Source: Capitulum mitella
Taxonomy: Eukaryota; Arthropoda; Thecostraca; Pollicipedomorpha; Pollicipedidae
Direction: 5' to 3'
DNA: 64,000 nt
Assembly (NCBI GenBank): GCA_030062745.1
Contig: CP099840.1
Span: 33,073,101-33,137,100, forward strand
In this document: one piece after another, positions 55,357 through 64,000 of the stretch
How the letters are laid out: each line of letters opens with the position of its first letter
Numbering within the stretch: the stretch's first letter is position 1
Translations under genes and position numbers: made by a program
The notes under the pieces: generated by a model
Seen by the model: the letters and a program-made list of their open reading frames with translations, nothing else
Told to the model about the DNA's origin: nothing
Database searches by the model: none

Positions 55357-56376
55357 GCGGCGGCGGCGGCGGCGGCGGCCGCGGCCGGCTGGACTACGGT
55401 CTCTGCGGCGCCGATCGGTGCAAACGATGACGGCGCGCCCAGCCGGTTCGGTCCGTCCGGCCCGCCGCCCGGTCCGGCCGGGTCAAGGCCTGGCGGTGTT
55501 GACCGCGACGACGACGTATCGAACAGGATTACCGCCGTGTTGACCGTGCTGAGGCGGTGGCTCGAGACGCTGACGACGCAGAAACGGACGCCGCCGTGAC
55601 GGCCGGTCAGACTCCGCCGGCGTCCGATCAACGCAAAAACCGTGCTGGCGTTTCTGCGCGGTCCATTCAAGCTTGCAGACGCTGACCTCGCCAGCGCTGC
55701 CGAGACCTCTGGCCCAGATGAGGGCATCCTTCACCTAGTAATATGGTACACCACACCTCGCTGGCCACATCCACGACTTATCCAGCACCCCGGGCCCCCG
55801 GTCCCATCCGCGATCGGCAAATATCCACGCCAATCACGCGCCGCACATTCAAACAGGGCCACGTCCGGTAACACAGAACCAAGTTCCCTCCCTGCAGATC
55901 CCCTCCGAAGGCGTCCGTGACCGCGTATGCACAGGCCGACGGCTGGCGCTCACCTGGGGCATGGACGGCGGTCCGGAGCCCTTCTTGCGGCCACGGCGCC
56001 GCGGCGGCGCGATCACGTGGTCGCCCCGCTCGCCGGCCGACTGGAACTTGAAGCTGTCGCTGCGCGAGACGGCGTTGGCGCGCTCGCGCTCGTAGTGGTG
56101 GCGCACGCGGCGCATGACGCCACGGCCCTTGACGCGGAACTCCTGCAGCGTGTCGAGCAGGTTGCGCGGCGGCGGCAGCGTGGCCGCGTGCAGGTCGTCC
56201 GAGGAGAGCGACAGCCGCGTCAGGTACAGCGGGCTCAGGTCCGACTGGCTGCGCCGCAGTGCGTACACGTCCAGCGCGTCGGCGTCGATGAACAGCTCCG
56301 GCGGCCGTGACTTCTCCGGCTCGCCGGCGAACAGCCGGCCCGGCATCGTGCTCAGCTGCTTCAGGATCTTGGCCAT
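27244..56376 (-). CDS. SH2 adapter protein, SHB/SHE/SHF family
   Basis: This cytoplasmic adapter family links tyrosine kinases to downstream partners through phosphotyrosine motifs and a C-terminal SH2 domain. Minus-strand exons are 56376-55954, 39273-39193, 37959-37773, 31453-29987, 29354-29168, 28644-28525 and 27436-27244. All join in phase to give 885 aa. Exon 2 has LLEDYAAPLDLV, like the family's EDYADPYDAK motif; exon 3 has DEDYSDV and KDYVTPGEDG. Exon 4 (about residues 231-719) holds LYEEVSP, PVYENV and IYVNASDP (the last two YxN, Grb2-type) and proline runs. The SH2 domain spans about 783-885: WYHGAITR, GSYLVRI with the phosphotyrosine-binding Arg, GFMHMKI, KLPIRGAEHMSLLHPV. Vertebrate members end in almost the same segment. 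The first exon (MAKILKQLSTM start) is assigned by strand, phase and its family-like MAK start. It is 16.7 kb from exon 2, so extra or alternative exons are possible. SH2 exons are near certain; the join to exon 1 is moderate. Confidence 0.85.
29449..29530. repeat. 41-bp direct tandem duplication
   Basis: Two adjacent 41-bp copies (29449-29489 and 29490-29530) differ at one base (ctcagctcta against ctcggctcta). They lie in the SHB-like intron about 95 bp upstream (in transcript sense) of the exon at 29354. The near identity implies a recent event. Confidence 0.93.
32509..32556. repeat. (GA)n microsatellite
   Basis: An uninterrupted GA run of about 24 units in SHB-like intron 3. Shorter GA runs occur at about 39150-39178 and 45929-45950. 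Confidence 0.95.
32930..33091. mobile_element. hAT-type MITE, 162 bp (copy 1)
   Basis: The ends are CAGGGGCGCAGCCAGG and, reversed from the right, CAGAGGCGCAGCCAAGG. An exact 8-bp target duplication GTTAAAAT lies at 32922-32929 and 33092-33099. It shares its interior (gcctgctggg.agacaatgtgcaat, ccggacccc, cttggctgcgc) with 51227-51418. It has no coding capacity. Confidence 0.92.
33739..33781. repeat. Short hairpin
   Basis: TGGTAGGGCC near the left end is mirrored by GGCCCTACCA at the right, around about 20 bases. It may be the remnant of a small inverted-repeat element. Confidence 0.5.
33930..35180 (-). mobile_element. Decayed LINE reverse transcriptase fragment
   Basis: Successive minus-strand frames, in the right order for a non-LTR retrotransposon reverse transcriptase, show LRKAFDTVNRDILL (motif A, 35174-34956) and GTPQGSVLGPFLF (motif B, 34923-34729). 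The same frame has CADD where active copies have YADD. KYLGVPI follows (34703-34497), then a C-terminal tail with CLGPRLWN (34283-33942). Frames are broken by stops and shifts and the catalytic-box Tyr is changed, so it is dead. It is jockey/CR1-like by general form; the clade is not settled. It lies in SHB-like intron 3, same strand as the gene. Confidence 0.85.
36260..36342. repeat. Adjacent (TGTC)n and (TCCG)n microsatellites
   Basis: TGTC units run from about 36260 to 36290, then after a short break TCCG units run from about 36297 to 36342. The two motifs differ by one C/T change. Confidence 0.93.
40083..40650. repeat. 35-bp GC-rich minisatellite
   Basis: About sixteen copies of a 35-bp unit with core CACAGGGAGGACAGCCCCGG and a tccgta.cg. 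linker. Three copies carry an extra insert with gactaac.gcgctgcctgc. Neighbouring 39730-39960 is a looser ctggactg-type repeat. The long open frames over it (e.g. 40080-40829) come from the repeat. Confidence 0.93.
42367..42396. repeat. (CGG)10 triplet repeat
   Basis: Ten perfect CGG units in a CpG-rich patch of SHB-like intron 1. Confidence 0.95.
43586..43975. repeat. 36-bp minisatellite with longer related units
   Basis: At 43586-43770, about five 36-bp units carry gtaccagaccgg.caccgtaccact.tagag. From 43800 to 43975, about three longer units (near 75 bp) combine a similar accagaccggccaccgtgcc piece with a tcaagactgacaacagag piece. Confidence 0.88.
49135..49373. mobile_element. Probable old hAT-type MITE
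   Basis: The ends are CAGTAACGTAGCCACAGG and, reversed from the right, CAATAGCGTAGCTAGGAT. The flanking 8-mers GGGCCGCA and GGGTCACG match only in part, so the target duplication has decayed or the ends are misplaced. No coding capacity. Confidence 0.5.
51227..51418. mobile_element. hAT-type MITE, 192 bp (copy 2)
   Basis: Same family as 32930-33091 and in the same orientation. The ends are CAGGGGCGCTGCCAGC and, reversed from the right, CACTAGCGCAGCCAAAGG. An exact 8-bp target duplication GTGATACC lies at 51219-51226 and 51419-51426. It is about 30 bp longer than copy 1 because of GC-rich sequence near the right end. Confidence 0.92.
52500..52780. repeat. 10-bp GGACACGGCG minisatellite
   Basis: Near-perfect tandem 10-bp units (ggacacggcg with a/g changes) at about 52500-52600, decaying into looser ggacata.cgg and ggcgagac units to about 52780. 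Confidence 0.88.
54746..54855 (+). promoter_or_regulatory. Candidate TATA promoter, antisense to the SHB-like gene
   Basis: TATAAAAAGG at 54746-54755 and TATAAAGAG near 54805 lie on the plus strand just before a CpG-rich patch. No plus-strand gene is recognised downstream, so function is open. Confidence 0.25.
55325..55378. repeat. Compound (CAG)10(CGG)8 triplet repeat
   Basis: Ten perfect CAG units abut eight perfect CGG units, about 580 bp inside the first intron of the SHB-like gene. Not in a recognised coding frame. Confidence 0.96.
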
Positions 56377-56517
56377 GGCGGCGCGGTCAGCAGGCGCGCG
56401 CGCAGCGGGGCGCGGCGGCGCGCGGCGGCGGCGGCGCGCACGGCGGCATGGCGCCGGCGCCGGTCACGGCTCAACCACGGCCGGCCGGCGGCGGCTCCGC
56501 GGCTCCGAGCCGGTCAC
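56377..56517 (-). promoter_or_regulatory. SHB-like 5' UTR exon part with a 20-codon uORF
   Basis: A 3' splice site (cgtctgtttccag) ends at 56518, so the 5' UTR is probably spliced and the promoter lies further right. Within it a small ORF runs from ATG at 56449 to TGA at 56389-56387, ending 10 nt before the main ATG (56376) and in another frame. The main ATG has a strong context (CGCCGCCATGG), while the uORF start (GGCGCCATGC) is decent. Such a uORF could lower translation. Confidence 0.55.
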
Positions 56518-59500
56518 CTGGAAACAGACGAGCGCGTCAGACGGCCGCCAGATCAGGCCACGCAGCCCCAGCGCGGCCTTGGCGGCTCGCGCGGCGGGAC
56601 TATCAATGAGACCCGCGCGTAAAGCACGCCCGGCTAGACGTCTTCCGTGTCAGGTGACAAATCGGATGATGTAGCTGTGACAAAGGAAGCCGTTAAGGCG
56701 TTCGTAAAAGTCATGTCCCCATCGAGCACGACACTTTTCTTCGCAAGTATGCAGACAGCGCCCACACCGAGCGGATAATATCAGACAAAACCAGATAAAA
56801 TCATGCCGCTTAATCGGTGTAATGCGTGCGGAATCCGACCGTTGGATTTCTGCGCGTCGTCTGCCAGCTATTCGGCAGTCAGCTGACTGGCCCATTACGG
56901 GGCGCTGGTCGGACGCCGGCTGTGTGAGGAATGACTGGGCCGACAGTCCATCTCCGCGGCCGCCCGTCGCTCGACGCCAGGCATTCCTCGCCTGACCTCC
57001 GGCCGCACTGTGGTTAGCGCCGGCCGACGCCGGCCATCTCCGACCAACGGTCGCACGTAATTGGCTCCCCGAGACTGGTGTCGGTTTTTTTGAGCGGCCG
57101 CAGCGTAATGGCCAGCCTCGCTCAGGTGTGGTCCGCGAAACGATACCGCCAGAAAATCGCAGTTGCCGAGGGCCGCGGGCACCGGATCGCCGCCGAAACT
57201 CTGACGATCAAAAACGTGACGGAGGGAATAAGCGGAACTTCGCAGTTCAGCCATGATCGATCGAAACTGCAAAAACGCACGAATAATCAATGCTGCAGTC
57301 GCACCAATGTTGCCCGCCTCGCTAGTGACACAGAGCCGGTACACCGCGTCCCCTGACGGGGGGGGGGGGACAACAAAGGTCAGCCGTCGGCTGTTGGCTC
57401 CCCTTCGGTCAGCCCCGGCGGCTGAGTCACCGGCACCAGGTCCAAACGCCGCGGCGGCACGCCACCGCCGCCGGCTCCCCTCCGTCTGCGCCACCGCCAG
57501 CCGGCCGCCAGCCGGTCGACAGCCGGTCTGCTCCGCCGCAGGCGTTTTTACGCGGCTCCATCAGTCCCGGCGCCGGCGGCGACAGCGGCTGCACGTGCTA
57601 CGTCCGGGCCGGCGCCGCCGGCCGACAGCTCGTCTGCAGACGGGCGGCTCCCTTCTGAGAGTGGGGGGGGGGGGACGTGCTGCAGCCGCAGAGGTGTCGG
57701 CGCCGCCAGCCGGCCGACACACGAGGAAAACTGAGTACCGGCGCCAGGTGGACAGGCCCAGACGGACGTCTCTGTGATTTGGTGCCCCTTTCACCTTGCC
57801 TTATGGGAAGACTTTGACATCAGATTCGAGGCAATGTTCGTGCGAGCAAACGTCACAATCCGTTGCAGCAAGAGAGAAAATCGCACAGGAACAAAAATGA
57901 CTTTCTCGCAAACCTGTGGAACATCCGCTCACCTTTATACCACCAAGCCAATATCTGGACGAACGGCGTGAATCATAAATGAACGTTGGCCGTGTGAGAG
58001 CCCCGTGGAGCGAGGTACTCACGCCCTCTCTCGGCCTGGTACCCAGCTCTTAAGCCAGCACGACGCCAGACTCCGCCGTCCGGCTCTTCCTTTCAGACCA
58101 GCGCAGATCCAGCCACTCAGCGGTGCTTACATCTCCAGATTTGCCAGTCATCTGCGGAGGCCTCTTACCGGAAGTGACCGTTTCCGGAGGCGGGCGGCCG
58201 ACCGGCCGACAGCAGCCCGGCAGACGTGCGCGAGCTATGGCGGCAGCGGCCGGGGAGACGACAGCAGTGGTCGTCGGGCCAGCCCCTCAGCCGGCCGTCC
58301 CCAGCAGCCACCCGTCTGTCGGGCAGGAGCCGCCGCCAGACCGTGGCCTAGTATCACTGGACGCGATGTCCGGTCCCGGTCACTGGCGCGGTGATCTGCC
58401 CGGGACAGCGGCAGAGGGACGCCATCGCTGTTGGCAGGGCGAGCTCGCGCGACGGCCGAGCCACTGCCAGGTGTAGAGGTGACGTCATCGAACGTCAGTG
58501 ACGTCTTCGGCGAACTTCCGCAGTCTCGCGCCGCAGCGCGCGTGGCATGAAGATTGGGAGCAATTTGCAGCAGGCCCCCACCATTAGTTCCACCCGCCGA
58601 CCAGAACGTGTCAGACAGTGACAAAGACTGTTTCTCGGAAGAAAATACAAAAGCTTAGCCGTCTCAGTCTACTCGGCTTCTGGCTTTTGTCGGCACCGCC
58701 ATCAAAGGACGCTGTTCTACTGATGCGTGCCCTGGGAAGCATCTTTTGGGCACGCCAGAGATGTAACTTATGTTCCGTAGTAAATGTGGTTTGTTCTTTG
58801 TGAAAATGAGCTAGGAATAAACAAGTGACGGTTTGGGGTTCGCAGAGAGCATTCTTCGGGCGTGAATGTTTCACGTATGAAAACACGTGATAAAATAAAG
58901 TGGTGCTTCCTGGCGCGTAAAGATATTTGCGCCGGAGAACCTTTATCTAATCCGCCATTCGCAGACATAGATTCTTTCCACGTGATTCTGTTCTAAATGC
59001 CAGGATGTCCCAGGTGGAAAGTTGCTTGCATTCGCGTCTGCGATGCGGCTTTCATCTCATCAAAAAGAAAACAATTCCATATGGTCGCTGATGTTGTTAT
59101 GGCCCGTTCACGAGTGTCACAGCTGTTGCTGTACGTCAGGAGCTATTTTCCAATTTGATGCGTCCCGCTTAACGTGCGGTGCTCACTTGCACACTGGAAC
59201 CATACTGCAAACAACAAAATCAGAATAGGAACAAAGAATGTGATTGCCGACAAATGCACATATTCATCGCAGCAATGGGGCGTGCAGTCTGGAGGCAGTT
59301 AGCACAAGGAAGACCATAAACAAGCAGCGCAGCCGATTTGTCGCACAAAAGCTCTCCTTGTTAGCTCACGATGCACGTCATCCGAAGACGTACGCTTCGC
59401 CGGTCCGATCACAGAGGGGTTCCGCGCCGCAGCACGGGGTCCGTGATACCTCAGACGTGACGAAAATGAACCGCTCGATTCTGCCTGACCATAGTTTGCA

Positions 59501-61932
59501 TAAGTTTGCCGAAAAAGGCCTCTTGCGTGTCTTTTGTGCAGAACAACCTCGCCTTTCGCGCGGTATCCCAGACACGGCGTTGTTCATTGACAGAGGTGCC
59601 CCGGGGGTGATAGGAGATCATCCTACGGCGAAGAGGCGAAGAGGAGCACTCGGCGATTCAGTCCGACGTGAATCGAGCAGCTGGAACTTTCTGGTTGGAC
59701 AGCTGAGTCTTGCCGGGTTGAGGCCATAGGTGAAATCTTTACTGTTCTGAAGATGCTGTAACACCTCCATGGCGTTTTGTACCTTGAAGTACATTTACGT
59801 TTTCGTGGGGCCCTAACGTGAAATTCTCGTCACGGTTTTAGAGTACCTAATGCATTGCATGTATAAGCACACCCAGTCCACTTAGCAAAGCCCGTCAGTG
59901 GTTGAGGGGCATCCGACCGCCCAAGACGTGTGAGCGTGACCGAACATGGCTCGCAGCTCGATCTCGTGGCATGTATGGAGAGGCATCTGCGAGATCGTGT
60001 TGTCGACCGTGATCGACACTGCCCACGCCGCAGCGAACGACGGTTTTTTCCACCCGTCCTCTTTTCAGCCGTCCACGTACCGCCTGATGATATTCGTCTT
60101 TTCTGCTGACGTTTCGTCACCGCCAACATCGCCGCATATCACAGGCGATCGAGTATGCCCGTTTCACCAGCGCTACCCAAATCGCCATAACCTTTTACAC
60201 CGGGCCGGCCGCGGGGTTTCACCCGGCCACCGACGCGCGGTTGCCCAACTGCGAGTCCGCGAGATCGCGCGCGCCTCGGCCTTTCCACCACTCCGCGGCG
60301 GCGAACCCGGCGCCCAGCCGTGCGTGGTCGCCGCACGCAGACGCCGCTTTCGATTTCTGTCACGTGACCCGGGGTGGCAGCCGGGTGTGGGAGAACTCCA
60401 CGATTAATAACGCGCCCGTCTGGTGGGTCTCTTCCGCGTGCGCTTCGCTGGAAAGTCACGGCGCCGCCACCTGGGCCGCCCTGAGTCAAGGTCCGAGGAC
60501 GGCAAAACTGTGCAAATTTTGAATGAGGTCGTTCTCATGCTGGAGGCCGTTGCACAATCTCAGCGCTGATGGAGCTGTGTGGAACAATGGTTCGTTATCA
60601 TCGCTGAAACGCTCTGTCAGCGGATATACCCGTCATTCATGTGGCTGACAACATTCATCCGGATAACATCCAAGGTCGTGTTCGGTCGCGGCCGGTTGTC
60701 GCTTTATGGGGCTGAGGTGAGCAGTTCGCCGCGTTTTGTCTCTGCCACGAAAGCTGGGAGTGGCGTCGCCAAATTCACGGCGAATCGGCGCCGAATTTCC
60801 CGGAGACAGGAGCGCGCGACTCGAATTTTGGCGATTTGGGACGTTTCGCAGTCCAACTCGACCTTGCGAAAAATAAGTGAAACTTTCCAATACAATTAAA
60901 GAGGTGTGTGGGTTTCAGACTTTTGGGCAATTATCCACTTCACTGTACAAAATGATGATGCCCTGACAAGTAAGCAGCAAGGGCGGGAATGGCCAGGGGA
61001 CTACGCTTCTCACCGTCCTTCGATTTTTAATACTGGCCTTTTGACGATGCATAGGAACAACCGCAACAAAACATAGCTCGCTCCACCCCTGTCGATTCTG
61101 CTGTTCTTACTCTTATGCTAAGCAGTATCTGGTTTCAAGAGACGATGTCTTTTAGTCTTCGAACAGTATCCGGTTTGCTTTTAAGCTCAAAGACAACAAA
61201 TAGTTCTCCAGAATGCCTCATCACTCATGCCAACATGGACGCACAGCTTGGCTTATCTCAGCCGACCTGGCCTCAAATCAACGAATTTTCGAATGCTGGA
61301 GCCAACATTCATTTTAGCGGTCTGGATTCCAATCATCATGAAGATTTTCCTCGCAGGAAACCAGTAAAGACATGCCATATGTTCCGGCCACATCACACAA
61401 TTTGCACATGAGATCGAAATTTCGCACAATTGTGAACAATCAAGCAATAATTGGGGGTGCCGGCTTCAGGTTCATGGGAGTCCGGCAATTAAATGGCATT
61501 CATAAATATCCGCCAGTTTCCCGAACAGCCTTCCCTGTCACGTAAATACCCAGCTCTGTAAAACCCACCCGCGAGAATGCTGCTGGTCATTGACGCATCA
61601 TCTGCGGCAACATACTTCAGAAGACGCGCACACCAATCACACAGGCAGCCTGTCCAACACGTCACACCAGTGCTCCGGAACTGACGGAACTGAAGAGCTC
61701 GGGAACTGAAGGTCCCGGAACGAGAGGAGTCCGACCAGGGTGGCGGTAATGGCTCTAACGGAGCCGCAGGCCGGGCGTCACGGTGTAAACGGGCCGCCTA
61801 AACAGCTGTCTGGAGCCCCGCCGCGCGTCCGGCCACATGGCGTCCCCGCCCGGTCCTTGACCGTGGTAAAGCTGGCTCCCGCTCGGCCGCCGGACCTGCC
61901 CCGGGCGCCGGCGCCCGCCGGGAGGCACAGAC
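56518..61932. other. Upstream region without recognised gene
   Basis: The 5' noncoding exon(s) and promoter of the SHB-like gene are expected here, but none could be fixed. CpG-rich patches lie at 57380-57740 and 58140-58480. A CRE palindrome is at 58480-58487 with a second TGACGTC about 20 bp on. Poly-G runs occur at 57359-57369 and 57662-57674. Open frames are short or overlap on both strands. Confidence 0.45.
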
Positions 61933-62091
61933 CGGCTCCGGAGGCCACGTGATCAGAGACGCCTCCCATCTGCAGGCGCATGGAGCGGCTCCGGTGACCA
62001 CGTGATCAGAGGCGCCTCCCGGCTACAAGTGGCGCGGAGCGGCTCCGGTGGACACGAGAAGATCGCAGGCGCCTCCTGACTACAGGCTGCA
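61933..62091. repeat. 53-bp tandem repeat carrying CACGTG boxes
   Basis: Three units of about 53 bp (61933-61985, 61986-62039, 62040-62091) share cggctccgg....cacgtgatcagag.cgcctcc. The first two hold the E-box CACGTG at 61946-61951 and 61999-62004 within CCACGTGATCAGAG; the third has decayed. Confidence 0.85.
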
Positions 62092-63844
62092 CGTTCACAC
62101 GGCGCCGGCCTACAGCGTCCGTTCGTGGTCCGTTACTGAGGTGCTCACTCGCGCCACTGCGCCTGGAACACAGTCAAAGCTCCAGACACGTTGCCGCAGT
62201 GATGCGTTGCCGGAGATAGTCACGCCACTGCGGCAGCGGACAGCCACGGTCCGTCACGCCACTATGTTTGTATACAGCTCCGGCCACAGTCATGCTGTCC
62301 CAGTCGTGAAAAGTGACGGTTACACTGGCCACCACAGTGGTAGTTAGGGGTAGTCGCGCTGCCTTCCAAACGCGCCACACAAACGACAGTCGTCAGTTAA
62401 AGGCTGTCAGAAAGGGAAACCCAAACCGGAACCAAACCAGGAACAACTGTCTAGCCTGGATTCCAGGCATCGAGAGAATTTTCAGGCAAGTGAACTAAAC
62501 CACAAGTGTCTCTTGGGGGCCATGTTAAATTCGCAGCGGAATGCACAGAGAATGCCGTGGGACTATTATTTGTGGCCTCCTTAGCCGTGTGTGAGAAGGC
62601 CTGAACCAGGCCGTGCACGCTTCAGTGTTTGTCGTCACGTGTTGCAGAGCATTCCAGTCGGAGGCATAATCCATGAAGCTAACCAGTTCTGAAATCCATT
62701 AGACGTCCTTTCATTCTGATTAGGCAAACGATGAGTCAAGCACTAAGCCATGTATCACTTCTGATTCGCTGGATCATGCGGCTTTGGTCTCTCAAATCCA
62801 TGTTGCAAGAGTTGCTGGCTGTTACACCGTGCCTGATCAAGATGGTACCGCCAGCATAATGGAGGGACAAGAACATATCCTTTGACCCACGGGACACTAC
62901 GTAACCAATCTGATAACATAAATTCAAATAACTTTATCACGAGCTCCCATCTTACAGAATTTTCCATACCTTACGATGATCGCATAAACTTGACCTCACT
63001 AGCTACAGACCAAATGCACATATTATACATGGCTTGATAACACCACAAAATGGTCTTCATCCAGGAAACTCAAGTTGAGCGAAATGTCACAAAGCATGCA
63101 GCAACTCTTGTATGCCTTAGCAGCTGCGTGACGAGAAACGAACGCTCTATCGGCCAGCTCCTTGGCGCTGGCCCTGAACATAGCGCGGGTTAGGCATGGT
63201 TTGGCTGCCCGGAAGCGTGTTCCTCAATAGCTCGGCGCTGGAAGCTCGTCTGCGTGCACGTCAGGCGGCACCTCGACAGCTCCGGGGCTCCCGTCCCTCT
63301 ACGACTGGAGCCTCCGAACACCCCGGATAGCAACACACACACATCCGGCGCAGTATATTGTGTTGTATTGTACGGTGAGGCGCCTTAAGAAGGTAAGGCG
63401 CCGGGAATTCCACTCTGCAAAAGAAAACGTGTGGCTATTACATTCCCAGGCCAAAAAGTTACAACAAAAAATCAGATAAAGTGCTAGGTAACGCAGTCGC
63501 ACGCCCAAACACATATAATCAGATCAGATCAGATCAGATCAGGTAAGAAGGAACACTATGGGAAACACGGATAGCATCGCAAAAATGAAAATTAAACATC
63601 AATGACGAGCACCAGTCACGCGATTTTACATGGCCACGCTCTTGGCGCGTAACCTGGCTTGTATGAACAGAATCTTTCCCACTTGGTCGAAAGAACCGGA
63701 ATTCAACAACGCGGTGAGAAATTAAGGGACGAAATAATGGCGAGACTGGCGAATAGGGGGGACTAGGGTTTGTCCGATAAGTTCGACTTGGCAAAGACTA
63801 TGTCCACTGTAAAGCGAATAGGATAAAAACATACATATTACAGT
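62092..63844. other. Non-coding stretch
   Basis: No gene is recognised. It contains a 9-bp-arm hairpin at 63379-63402 (GGCGCCTTA mirrored around six bases) and about five tandem ATCAG units at 63518-63542. Confidence 0.5.
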
Positions 63845-63935
63845 CATTACAAAGAACGATAAATTTCTTGGCAGTTTGTCTGATGTGACATTCCAAGTCA
63901 AACTCTGGTCGATGACGACATCCGACAACCGCACT
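63845..63935 (-). mobile_element. Possible LINE fragment
   Basis: A minus-strand frame reads VVIDQSLTWNV, resembling the LGVxIDxxLTW segment after the reverse-transcriptase core in non-LTR elements. It is too short for certainty, and flanking frames show no other motif. Confidence 0.35.
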
Positions 63936-64000
63936 GACTGCGAAGATGTCATTAGGTCGTAGCTCCAAATATTCAGATGAAATTCATGAACCTTCCTCCT

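Larger units (their letters stand above)
39274..55953 (-). other. SHB-like intron 1 (16.7 kb)
   Basis: No coding exon is supported inside. Very CpG-rich patches occur at 42240-42700, 44730-45560, 46020-46270, 52290-52510 and 54900-55480, where open frames overlap on all strands and look like chance. The intron carries minisatellites (40083-40650, 43586-43975, 52500-52780), two hAT-type elements and triplet repeats. A tandem pair of 35-bp units containing CTCGTTCGAG sits at about 53828-53898. The CpG-rich patches could be alternative promoters or enhancers, but nothing proves this. Confidence 0.55.

Overview
The window is nuclear DNA from an animal with intron-containing genes. The coding sequence is GC- and CpG-rich, and the protein features fit an arthropod. 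A crustacean such as a barnacle is plausible, but that is inference. Four protein genes and one snRNA gene are supported. Almost all splice sites are GT-AG and join in phase.

Layout: (1) 1-3917 holds an intact U2 snRNA gene on the minus strand (1416-1602), decayed U2-like flanking sequence at 700-1240, and a CpG-rich promoter-like block with twin CRE sites (2100-2411). (2) 3918-11608 on the minus strand is the 5' part of a maintenance DNA methyltransferase gene (DNMT1). It has a first exon with a PCNA-binding motif and three exons of the RFTS domain; no exon from RFTS onward lies in the window. (3) About 12000-19083 on the plus strand is pyridoxal kinase (PDXK), seven coding exons, 299 aa, head to head with DNMT1. 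(4) 21100-24733 on the minus strand is alpha-tubulin, four coding exons including an ATG-only first exon, 451 aa. (5) 27244-56376 on the minus strand is an SH2 adapter of the SHB/SHE/SHF family, seven coding exons, 885 aa as modelled, with a 16.7-kb first intron. (6) 56518-64000 has no recognisable gene.

The introns and spacers hold mobile-element remains. Three short hAT-type elements have perfect 8-bp target duplications, a fourth is likely, and there is a decayed LINE reverse transcriptase. An unusual interleaved inverted repeat (A-B-A'-B') lies in the DNMT1 intron, and there are several minisatellites and microsatellites.

The most interesting signal is base composition. The first intron of each housekeeping gene (DNMT1, PDXK, tubulin) is almost empty of CpG, while their promoters, their downstream exons and the whole SHB-like gene are CpG-rich. 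That is the pattern expected from long-term germline methylation of the 5' gene body, in a window that also encodes the enzyme that maintains such methylation.
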